Positions 52,162 to 59,360 of a DNA stretch of 64,000 nt are shown piece by piece. The notes under the pieces were generated by a model. It worked only from the letters and a program-made list of their open reading frames with translations, was not told where the DNA came from and searched no databases. Both the position numbers and the translations under genes were made by a program. Source of the DNA: Bacillus sp. MRMR6 (GTDB taxonomy: Bacteria; Bacillota; Bacilli; Bacillales; Cytobacillaceae); contig NZ_MSLS01000004.1 in the NCBI RefSeq assembly GCF_001940785.1, forward strand, positions 146,663 through 210,662. The letters are read 5' to 3'. Each line of letters starts with the position of its first letter. The first letter of the stretch is position 1.

Positions 52162-53112
52162 ATGAAGAAACGATATTTACTAATCGCCTTAATTGTCTTA
52201 TCTGCCACATCCTTGTTTGTGGGCGTAAGCAGAATATCTCCATTGGACTTGTTAAATTTTCAGTCTGAGGAAACAGAAATCTTCTTAATAAGCAGACTTC
52301 CTAGATTAGTAGCCATTCTCCTTGCTGGTGCAGGGATGAGTATTGCTGGATTAATTATGCAGCAGCTCAGCCGCAATAAATTTGTATCGCCAACAACGGC
52401 GGGAACATTGGATGCGACGAGGCTGGGGATTTTAGTATCGATGCTGTTATTTGCGAATGCTTCGATGCTTGAGAAGATGGCAGTTGCCTTTGTCTTTGCG
52501 CTTGCTGGTACGTTTGTGTTCATGCAGATTCTTGACCGCATCAAGTTCAAGGATGCCATCTTCATTCCGCTAGTGGGAATGATGTTCGGAAATATTTTGT
52601 CTTCGGTCACAACGTTTTTTGCCTACCGGGCAGATGTGATTCAAAATATGTCAGCATGGCTGCAAGGGGATTTTTCGATGATTATGAAAGGGCGTTACGA
52701 GCTGCTATACATAAGTATCCCGATTTTAATCATCGCTTACTTTTATGCCAATCGATTTACCGTCGCTGGGATGGGAGAGGATTTTTCAAAAAATCTCGGT
52801 CTTGCCTACCGCAGAGTTGTCAACATCGGCCTTGTTCTAGTCGCTTTAATAACGGCTACAGTAGTCTTAACAGTTGGTATCATTCCGTTTCTTGGTTTAA
52901 TTATTCCTAACATTATCTCAATATTTAAAGGTGACCACCTGCAAAAAACATTGCCGCATACGGCACTCCTTGGAGCGATTTTCCTTCTAATTTGTGATAT
53001 TTTAGGCCGGGTGCTTATTTACCCTTATGAGATCTCGATCAGTCTCATGGTCGGCGTAATTGGAAGCGGAATTTTCTTATTCTTACTTTTCCGGAGGAAG
53101 GCATATGCGTAA
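52162..53112 (+). CDS. yclN: Petrobactin-type iron-siderophore ABC permease (YclN-like)
   Basis: A FecCD-type permease of about 316 residues with roughly nine membrane helices. It has LPRLVAILLAGAGMSIAGLIMQQL at the start, the family's conserved region, and GIIPFLGLIIPNII, the loop that couples to the ATPase. It pairs with YclO as the membrane part of the catecholate/petrobactin importer. I start at ATG 52162, with GGAG six bases upstream; an ATG at 52147 has no site. It overlaps yclO by 8 bases. Iron control is expected from the Fur boxes. Confidence 0.9.
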   Translation: MKKRYLLIALIVLSATSLFVGVSRISPLDLLNFQSEETEIFLISRLPRLVAILLAGAGMSIAGLIMQQLSRNKFVSPTTAGTLDATRLGILVSMLLFANASMLEKMAVAFVFALAGTFVFMQILDRIKFKDAIFIPLVGMMFGNILSSVTTFFAYRADVIQNMSAWLQGDFSMIMKGRYELLYISIPILIIAYFYANRFTVAGMGEDFSKNLGLAYRRVVNIGLVLVALITATVVLTVGIIPFLGLIIPNIISIFKGDHLQKTLPHTALLGAIFLLICDILGRVLIYPYEISISLMVGVIGSGIFLFLLFRRKAYA

Positions 53113-54055
53113 TGGGCTTAAATTGGTGATTCTTGCATTGATCGCTGCAGGAGTTTGTGCCATCTACTTACTTCATGAACTGAACGGAAGCTTTGGCTAT
53201 GCGCTCCCGAAACGAACGATTAAGGTTCTGGCAATGGTGTTGACAGGCGTTACAATCGCCTATGCGACTGTTGTTTTTCAGACCATCACACATAATAGAA
53301 TTTTGACACCGAGTATCATGGGGCTTGATTCCCTTTACATGCTGTTACAAACCTTGGTTATTTTCTTTTTAGGCTCCAGCCATTTAATTGTTGTGAATAA
53401 GCAAATGAACTTCATGATTTCTGTGGCTGCTATGGTGGTGTTTGCGTTACTGCTATATAAGTTCTTATTTAAAAAGGGGAACCAGCCAATTTATTTCTTG
53501 CTGCTTGTCGGAATTATAGTTGGGACATTTTTCTCAAGTATCTCAACCTTCTTTCAAGTGCTAATTGATCCAAATGAGTTTCAGATTGTTCAAGATCGAA
53601 TGTTTGCCAGCTTCAATAACATTAATTCAGATTTAGTTTGGCTGGCGGTTGTCATCGTAGGCCTTGTCATGATTTATGCTTTGCCGTATTTAAAGTATTT
53701 AGATGTATTATCACTTGGCCGTGAGACAGCCATTAACCTTGGGGTTCCATATGACAGCATCGTCAAAAAAATGCTGGTCATTGTTGCAATCTTTATTTCA
53801 ATCTCTACTGCTCTTGTTGGTCCAATTACCTTTTTTGGCTTAATAGTGGCAAATTTATCGTATCAATTTTTCAAAACTTATAAACATAAGACACTAATAA
53901 CAGGTGCCATTTTATTAAGTATTATTGCACTGGTTGGCGGGCAATGGGTGGTCGAACGAGTCTTTACCTTTTCGACAACGCTTAGTGTGATTATCAACTT
54001 TATCGGCGGTGTCTATTTCATCTATTTATTACTGAAGGAGAGGAAAACGGCATGA
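53105..54055 (+). CDS. yclO: Petrobactin-type iron-siderophore ABC permease (YclO-like)
   Basis: About 316 residues, second FecCD permease with nine or so helices. It carries LAMVLTGVTIAYATVVFQTITHN and GPITFFGLIVANLSYQFF, the equivalents of the conserved segments in YclN. ATG 53105 follows GGAGGAAG by a few bases and overlaps the end of yclN, so production of the two subunits is coupled. Its stop overlaps the start of yclP (ATGA). Confidence 0.9.
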   Translation: MRNGLKLVILALIAAGVCAIYLLHELNGSFGYALPKRTIKVLAMVLTGVTIAYATVVFQTITHNRILTPSIMGLDSLYMLLQTLVIFFLGSSHLIVVNKQMNFMISVAAMVVFALLLYKFLFKKGNQPIYFLLLVGIIVGTFFSSISTFFQVLIDPNEFQIVQDRMFASFNNINSDLVWLAVVIVGLVMIYALPYLKYLDVLSLGRETAINLGVPYDSIVKKMLVIVAIFISISTALVGPITFFGLIVANLSYQFFKTYKHKTLITGAILLSIIALVGGQWVVERVFTFSTTLSVIINFIGGVYFIYLLLKERKTA

Positions 54056-54813
54056 TTTCAGTTCGATCCTTATCAAAGTTCTATGGAAAAAAGTCGGTTG
54101 TTGAGGACGTAACCGTTGATATCGAACGGGGAAAGATTACTAGTTTTATTGGACCAAATGGTGCTGGAAAATCTACTTTGCTATCAATGGTCAGCCGTTT
54201 GCTCGACGCTGATACCGGGGAAGTGCTCGTTGACAAATCTGATGTAAAAGAGATGAAATCGAATGAATTTGCTAAGCGGATTTCGATCTTAAAGCAGTCA
54301 AACTATATGAATGTTCGTCTTTCAATACGCGAGCTTGTCAGCTTCGGCCGTTTTCCATACTCAAAAGGACGGTTAACGGAGGAAGATGAGGGTATTGTTG
54401 ATCAGTCACTTGAGTATATGGGGCTAACTGAAATGCAGGACAGCTTTTTAGATGAGCTATCTGGAGGTCAGAGGCAGCGTGCCTTTATTGCGATGGTCAT
54501 TGCTCAGGATACCGAGTACATATTACTCGATGAACCACTTAACAATTTGGATATGAAGCACTCTGTTCAAATTATGAAAATCTTACGCCGTCTAGTAGAT
54601 GAGCTAGGGAAAACGGTTGTCATTGTATTGCATGATATTAATTTTGCCTCTGTCTATTCCGATCGAATTGTCGCAATGAAGGATGGAAAGGTGGTAAAGG
54701 ACGGTCCGACAGAAGAGATTATTCAGTCTGAAGCGTTAAAAGAGATTTACGATATGGACATTCCCATCCAGCAAATGGGTGGCTGCCGAATCTGTGTATA
54801 TTTTAGTTCATAA
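54052..54813 (+). CDS. yclP: Iron-siderophore ABC ATPase (YclP-like)
   Basis: A 253-residue ABC ATPase of the FepC/FhuC group: Walker A GPNGAGKST, Q-loop in ILKQSN, signature LSGGQRQR, Walker B YILLDEPL and switch His in VLHDINF. It powers the YclN/YclO permease. The start codon overlaps the yclO stop by four bases, with GGAGAGGAAAACGGC upstream. The end FSS follows CRICVYF, a Cys-containing tail seen in some relatives. Confidence 0.93.
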   Translation: MISVRSLSKFYGKKSVVEDVTVDIERGKITSFIGPNGAGKSTLLSMVSRLLDADTGEVLVDKSDVKEMKSNEFAKRISILKQSNYMNVRLSIRELVSFGRFPYSKGRLTEEDEGIVDQSLEYMGLTEMQDSFLDELSGGQRQRAFIAMVIAQDTEYILLDEPLNNLDMKHSVQIMKILRRLVDELGKTVVIVLHDINFASVYSDRIVAMKDGKVVKDGPTEEIIQSEALKEIYDMDIPIQQMGGCRICVYFSS

Positions 54814-54849
54814 ATAATAAAGTTCAAAATAAAAGGAGAGATTTTGGTT

Positions 54850-55803
54850 ATGAAAAAGTGGAGTTTTTTAGCGTTAGTTTTATCATTGGTACTTATGTTG
54901 GCAGCTTGCGGGGCAAAGGAAGAAAGTAAAGCTGAAGAGGCATCTGCAAGTAAGGAAACAGAAGAGGTAGAAAAAGTCACCATTACTCATAAGCTAGGTG
55001 AAGCTGTTTTTGAACAGAGTCCGGAGAAAGTAGTAGTATTTGACTTTGGAATCTTAGATACATTAGATGAATTAGGAATTGAAGTAACAGGTGTTCCTCA
55101 AGCAACCATTCCAACTTATTTAGAAAAATATGCAGACAGCAAATATACAAATGTCGGCAGCTTAAAAGAGCCTGATTTCGAAGCGATCCATGCGATGCAG
55201 CCGGATGTAATTTTCATCTCAGCACGTCAGGCAGAATTGTATGACCAGTTTGCAGAAATTGCACCAACTGTTTATGTGGAATTAGATTACACAAAGTATA
55301 TGGAATCATTTGAGTACAATATGAATCTTGTTGGTGAAGTTTTTGGTAAGAAAGATGAAGTGGCAGCAGAATTAAAAGAAATTAAAACGAGTGTAGAAGA
55401 GTTAAATAAAAAAGCATCTGAGCTTAATAAAAAAGGCCTAATCGTGTTAGCAAATGAAGGAAAAGTTAGTGCTTATGGATCAAGTTCACGTTTTGGAATC
55501 ATCCATGATGTGTTTGGATTTGGAGCTGCGGATGAAAATATTGAAGTATCGACACATGGACAAAGTATCACGTTTGAATATATTATGGAAACAAATCCAG
55601 ATGTATTGTTTGTCATCGACCGTAATACAGTTGTAGGCGGACAAAGCGGTGCGGAAAAAACGATCGAAAACGAACTTGTACAAAAAACAACTGCTTATAA
55701 AGAAGATAAAGTGATCTACCTAGATCCAAATTCTTGGTACCTAAGCGGCGGCGGTCTAAAATCAGTTAAAATCATGGCTGAAGAAATCGAAGCAGCACTA
55801 TAA
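54850..55803 (+). CDS. yclQ: Iron-siderophore-binding lipoprotein (YclQ-like)
   Basis: A 317-residue exported lipoprotein: signal SFLALVLSLVLMLAAC with the lipid-attached Cys, an acidic linker, then a class III periplasmic-binding-protein fold (VTITHKLGEAVFEQSPEKVVVFDFGILDTLDELG, EAIHAMQPDVIFISARQ). It captures petrobactin or a related catecholate-iron complex and delivers it to YclNO. ATG 54850 is nine bases after GGAGAG; a TTG at 54844 is too close. It completes the operon, and no siderophore biosynthesis genes are nearby. Confidence 0.9.
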   Translation: MKKWSFLALVLSLVLMLAACGAKEESKAEEASASKETEEVEKVTITHKLGEAVFEQSPEKVVVFDFGILDTLDELGIEVTGVPQATIPTYLEKYADSKYTNVGSLKEPDFEAIHAMQPDVIFISARQAELYDQFAEIAPTVYVELDYTKYMESFEYNMNLVGEVFGKKDEVAAELKEIKTSVEELNKKASELNKKGLIVLANEGKVSAYGSSSRFGIIHDVFGFGAADENIEVSTHGQSITFEYIMETNPDVLFVIDRNTVVGGQSGAEKTIENELVQKTTAYKEDKVIYLDPNSWYLSGGGLKSVKIMAEEIEAAL

Positions 55804-55821
55804 TTTGTAGAAACGACAAAC

Positions 55822-55834
55822 GGTGCCTGTCACC
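55822..55834. repeat. GGTGCCTGTCACC element, solitary
   Basis: A single GGTGCCTGTCACC core sits in the gap between yclQ and the monooxygenase gene. It may be the remnant of a longer element; its two halves (GGTG/CACC) are inverted. Confidence 0.6.
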
Positions 55835-55853
55835 TGAATAGGGAGGGAAAAGG

Positions 55854-56159
55854 ATGTTTTATCAAGTTAAGAGATTTGTAATAAAAGAAGGATTTTCAGG
55901 TGAGGTAGTGGAGCGCTTCTCTAAACGGGGCGGACTCATGTCAGAGCAGCCTGGCTTTATTGAAAAGCAGGTGTTGGTGAAGAAAGTTCGACGCGGTGAT
56001 GAGGAAGTGCTAGTAATGGTCCGCTGGGAGTCTGAGCAGGATTGGAAGAACTGGGAGAAGCATCCCGATCATATTGCTGGACACCGGGCAAAGCAAGGAA
56101 CGAGCAAACCGGAATATATTATTGAAACTGGCCAAGACGTTTATGAGGTCAAAGGGTAA
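55854..56159 (+). CDS. IsdG/HmoA-like heme-degrading monooxygenase
   Basis: A 101-residue antibiotic-biosynthesis-monooxygenase (ABM) fold protein. VKRFVIKEG at the start, RWESEQDWKNWEKHPDHIAGHR in the middle with the candidate heme-ligating His, and a small beta strand at the end fit HmoA/HmoB and IsdG-like proteins. They open heme and free its iron, which fits the place right behind the iron importer. Other ABM proteins are quinol oxygenases, so activity is inferred. ATG after GGGAGGG. Confidence 0.75.
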   Translation: MFYQVKRFVIKEGFSGEVVERFSKRGGLMSEQPGFIEKQVLVKKVRRGDEEVLVMVRWESEQDWKNWEKHPDHIAGHRAKQGTSKPEYIIETGQDVYEVKG

Positions 56160-56174
56160 TAATAAAGTGGAAAG

Positions 56175-56205
56175 AAGCTGACAAGAGTTTGTCAGCTTTT
56201 TACCT
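56175..56205. terminator. Bidirectional terminator
   Basis: AAGCTGACA pairs perfectly with TGTCAGCTT around AGAGTT and is followed by TTTT, between two convergent genes. Confidence 0.8.
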
Positions 56206-56685
56206 TTCTTCTAGGTTTACGTTATGTTCCTTAGTCAGTTCTTTCATCTTAGCATTATAGTCATTAATCGTTTCTCTTCCTTCGTTTAACAACTTGTTAG
56301 CTTCTTGGATAAGATTTGCATCTTGCTTTTCAAGTGCATCTACTATTTTTAGAAATCCATCATACTGCAGCTTTGCTCCTTTAATGTATAGTTTATGAAT
56401 TTCTTCAAGTTCCGCGGTTTCAATTGTCACTGCCTCTAACTCTTTTATGAATTCAGTGTAGTTTGGAATCACTGCATTGACTAACGCATCATACATCGTC
56501 GGGTCATCCTGATAATTGGCCCCGGAAACCCCTTCATAAGATGTAATTGCTTGAACTTCAAGTTCTCGAGCAGTCGACAATTCGTCATTCACATAGCTCA
56601 AAATATCATCCTGAACCGGCCCTCCAAAACAACCTGCCAATAACAAAACACATAAAAAAACCACCGCTGCCCATACCCTTCTCAT
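56200..56685 (-). CDS. Small helical lipoprotein of unknown function
   Basis: A 161-residue exported lipoprotein: RRVWAAVVFLCVLLLAGC holds the signal and lipidation Cys. The mature part is a helical bundle with conserved-looking stretches DELSTARELEVQAITSYEGV and NYNEFIKELEAV-like segments; no catalytic motif is seen. I do not recognise the family with confidence. ATG 56685 has GGGGAGG seven bases upstream. Convergent with the HmoA-like gene. The repeats that follow upstream contain no promoter I can name. Confidence 0.7.
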   Translation of the reverse strand: MRRVWAAVVFLCVLLLAGCFGGPVQDDILSYVNDELSTARELEVQAITSYEGVSGANYQDDPTMYDALVNAVIPNYTEFIKELEAVTIETAELEEIHKLYIKGAKLQYDGFLKIVDALEKQDANLIQEANKLLNEGRETINDYNAKMKELTKEHNVNLEER

Positions 56686-56763
56686 AGCACCGCCTCCCCA
56701 CCCATCCAATATATGAAGAATTGCAAGTCCGCTATGCATTGGTATTTACAAAAAAAGGTAAAG

Positions 56764-56809
56764 TGTACGCCTGAGGTGGACAGTGTCCACGGGTGGTGCC
56801 TGTCACCAC
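56764..56809 (+). repeat. GTACGCC/GTGGACA/GGTGCCTGTCACC element, copy 1
   Basis: GTACGCCTGAGG is followed by the palindrome GTGGACAGTGTCCAC and GTGGTGCCTGTCACCAC. Copies lie at 57170-57255 and, reversed, at 62547-62589. The kinase fragment begins directly at its right edge. Confidence 0.75.
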
Positions 56810-57106
56810 ACTTTGTCTGAAAAATGCAATTGAAGCCATGCCGCATGGAGGAAATATTTTTATCGATTATGAACTGATCCAAGAAAATAGGCGAATAATA
56901 GTCACGTTTATTGATAAAGGAATTGGAATCGACCGTAATGTATTAAGATATTTAGTGACACCTTTCTATACGTCAAAAGATAAGGAAATAGGGCTTGGAT
57001 TGACCGTTAAAGCAACAAAATCATTCAAGAACATAACGGAGTAATGAAAATAGATAGTCATCCAGGCAAAGGAACATCTGATAAAATCGAGCTAAATTAC
57101 CTATAA
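56809..57106 (+). pseudogene. Histidine kinase remnant (ATPase domain only)
   Basis: Only the C-terminal ATPase part of a sporulation- or Kin-type histidine kinase remains: LCLKNAIEAMPHGGN (N box), FIDKGIGI (G1), VTPFYTSK (F box) and GLGL (G2). After GLTVKATKSF the frame shifts, and the true end (IQEHNGVMKIDSHPGKGT) continues in another frame to a TAA at 57104-57106. There is no start, sensor or HisKA domain; the fragment begins at the edge of a repeat. The gene is dead. Confidence 0.8.
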
Positions 57107-57169
57107 ATAGTGGCAGGAATTACCTCGGGCTCCAAAAACAGAAGTGCTTCCTGCCCCTTATTTTTATCT

Positions 57170-57255
57170 GTACGCCCCACGTGGACATTTTGGGGTATTT
57201 GTCCACGAGCGGTGCCTGTCACCGAATGTTGTCACCGAATGTTTTTCACCGAATG
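57170..57255 (+). repeat. GTACGCC/GTGGACA/GGTGCCTGTCACC element, copy 2
   Basis: GTACGCCCCACGTGGACA and TGTCCACGAGC surround an 11-base spacer, then GGTGCCTGTCACC and three close direct repeats of CACCGAATG (57220, 57233, 57247). The tandem CACCGAATG is unlike the other copies and looks like local slippage. Confidence 0.7.
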
Positions 57256-57338
57256 TCGCACAGCGTAATATCCTTATTTTAAGTTTCATAGGTTATAAGG
57301 ATGGCTGTTTGGTGTTCGAATGGGAAGGGGGATTTGGT

Positions 57339-58910
57339 GTGTTAGTAACGATTATGGTTATTCTTTTGGTGGTGTTTATTGTTGGGCCGCTTTGTTTTCT
57401 CCTTTGGCTGTATATTTTATCAAAGAAGCCACAGCATTCGATTATTCGTGCCTATCCCTTTTTGGGTTGGATTCGGTATTTATTAGAACATATTGGACCG
57501 GAATTGAGGCAGTACTGGTTTGATAGTGATACTGCCTCAAAGCCTTTTTCACGTTCTGAGTTTCTAGGAATTGTGTTTTCAGCGAAATATCGTACAGATC
57601 TTATCAGCTTTGGTTCGAAGCGAGACTTTGAACAGCCAGGTTATTATATCGCAAATAGTATGTTTCCGTTACTAACTGAGGAATTACGAGTGAACACTCA
57701 AGAAAAAGTCCAGTCACTCTCCTATAAAATTGACCATGAGGGGTTGTTTACACGAAGAGAACATTTAGAATCGGAAGAGGTGCCGCGCTGGCTGTACCCT
57801 GAAGAAGACGCCATTGTAATAGGGTCTGAACGTCGTTTTCCTTGGACATTATCTGGTCCTTTTGGAGCTTCGGCCATCTCGTACGGGGCTGTCGGTGAAA
57901 ACTATATTCTTTCTACGGGGTACGGTTGTAATATGGCAGGGGGGTCATGGATTAATACAGGTGAAGGCGGTATTACACCTGAGCATCTAGTGAGCGGTGC
58001 GGATGTAGTTGCGCAAATCGGACCAGGTTTATATGGATTTCGAGACGATGAAGGCGGTTTTTCCCTTGAGGAATTTAAACGAAAAGCAAAAGAACCCAAT
58101 ATAAGGGCCTTTGAACTGAAGTTTGGGCAAGGAGCTAAAATCCGTGGCGGGCATTTGGAAGGGGCGAAAGTAACCGAAAAGGTTGCACGCATACGGAAAG
58201 TTGAAGTGGGAAAAACCATCAATTCTCCTAATCGATTTCAGTTTTTACGCAATGCTGCTGAGACCTTACAGTTTATAAAACTACTCCAAGAGGAAGGTGG
58301 AAAGCCGGTTGGAATAAAGATTGTTGTGGGTTATCATCTTAATCTGGATGAATTCTTTGAAGAAATGATTAGACTAGAGATATACCCAGATTTTATTACG
58401 GTGGACGGCGGTGAAGGGGGAACTGGTGCGACATATAAATCGATGGCTGATTCTATGGGACTACCGCTTTTTCCAGGTTTGGTCATCCTCGTCGACAAGG
58501 CGCACCAGTATGGTGTTCGGGGTAAACTAAAGATTTTTGCATCAGGTAAGTTAACCTCTGCTGACAAAATAGCTATAGCACTGGCGATTGGAGCAGATGC
58601 TGTGAATTCAGCAAGGGGATTTATGATTGCCAACGGCTGCATTATGGCCATGGACTGTCACACAGGAAAATGCCCTGCTGGTGTAACGACGACAGACCCA
58701 AAGTATCAAGATGCACTTGTCCCTAGCGAAAAAAAGTGGCGGGTGTTGAATTATATCATTAACGTCAGACAGGGGCTTTTTGCTCTTGCTGCGGCATGCG
58801 GCCTTGATACACCTAGAAAATTCAACAGAGATCACATTGTATTCAAGGACCAAGAGGGAAAGGTAAAAAGACTGTCTGAACTCTTTCCCATCCCCGATAA
58901 TTTTAAATGA
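57339..58910 (+). CDS. FMN-binding glutamate synthase-family protein (YerD-like)
   Basis: A 523-residue protein. A single N-terminal membrane helix (about 3-27) anchors a domain equivalent to the FMN/GltB2 synthase barrel of glutamate synthase. FGASAISYGAVGENY, SGYGCNMAGGSWINTGEGG, FITVDGGEGGTGA (FMN phosphate) and MDCHTGKCPAGVTTTDP with the [3Fe-4S]-type Cys set are visible; no glutaminase domain. B. subtilis YerD has the same length and layout. Physiological reaction unknown. I start at GTG 57339, six bases after AAGGGGG; the longer frame back to 57144 runs through the repeat and is not credible. Confidence 0.88.
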   Translation: MLVTIMVILLVVFIVGPLCFLLWLYILSKKPQHSIIRAYPFLGWIRYLLEHIGPELRQYWFDSDTASKPFSRSEFLGIVFSAKYRTDLISFGSKRDFEQPGYYIANSMFPLLTEELRVNTQEKVQSLSYKIDHEGLFTRREHLESEEVPRWLYPEEDAIVIGSERRFPWTLSGPFGASAISYGAVGENYILSTGYGCNMAGGSWINTGEGGITPEHLVSGADVVAQIGPGLYGFRDDEGGFSLEEFKRKAKEPNIRAFELKFGQGAKIRGGHLEGAKVTEKVARIRKVEVGKTINSPNRFQFLRNAAETLQFIKLLQEEGGKPVGIKIVVGYHLNLDEFFEEMIRLEIYPDFITVDGGEGGTGATYKSMADSMGLPLFPGLVILVDKAHQYGVRGKLKIFASGKLTSADKIAIALAIGADAVNSARGFMIANGCIMAMDCHTGKCPAGVTTTDPKYQDALVPSEKKWRVLNYIINVRQGLFALAAACGLDTPRKFNRDHIVFKDQEGKVKRLSELFPIPDNFK

Positions 58911-59004
58911 TTTTTTAAAAAATAGTTCAATGCCTATCAATTTTATTGCCAATCCATCATTAGATAGAGAAACAAGCAATTGACATAAAAAGGACGGATG
59001 GAGT

Positions 59005-59163
59005 ATGGCAAAGAGAAATCGGGGGAAAACATTAAGTCATTTGCCTTCTGGGGGACGCGGGACATGTCCGTTATGTAGAAGAACAAGAATAAAACTTCTT
59101 TATACTCATAAAACGGAAGCAAACGAAACGATAAAGGTTTGTAAAAACTGCCGTCTTAAATGA
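59005..59163 (+). CDS. 52-residue zinc-ribbon protein
   Basis: A short Arg/Lys-rich protein with a four-cysteine zinc ribbon: CPLC at about 25-28 and CKNC at about 46-49, separated by the basic RRTRIKLLYTHKTEANETIKV. The start ATG has GGATGGAG just before it and the frame ends in a terminator, so it is a real gene. Zinc ribbons of this size bind RNA or DNA or act in translation. I do not recognise the family. Confidence 0.72.
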   Translation: MAKRNRGKTLSHLPSGGRGTCPLCRRTRIKLLYTHKTEANETIKVCKNCRLK

Positions 59164-59170
59164 ATTCATC

Positions 59171-59203
59171 AAGTTCCCTTGTATATCTGGGAGCTTTTTT
59201 TAT
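59171..59203 (+). terminator. Rho-independent terminator
   Basis: AAGTTCCC pairs with GGGAGCTT (one wobble) around a 10-base loop, followed by TTTTTT. It ends the zinc-ribbon gene. The 150 bases after it are AT-rich with no gene seen. Confidence 0.7.
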
Positions 59204-59360
59204 TAAAGAATGTTATTGTTGAATATTACATTTTACCTATTAAAAACTTTTAAATAGTGATAATTATAGTATTGTTTTTTTCTATTATTCATATTATTAT
59301 ATTTTTCTGTTGATAAAAATACAGATATACTAATAAAAATACAAAAAGCAGGGGTTAAGT

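Noticed and set aside
57144..57338. N-terminal extension of the YerD-like protein
   Set aside because: It translates the repeat element and lacks a ribosome site; the GTG at 57339 with AAGGGGG fits the family length.
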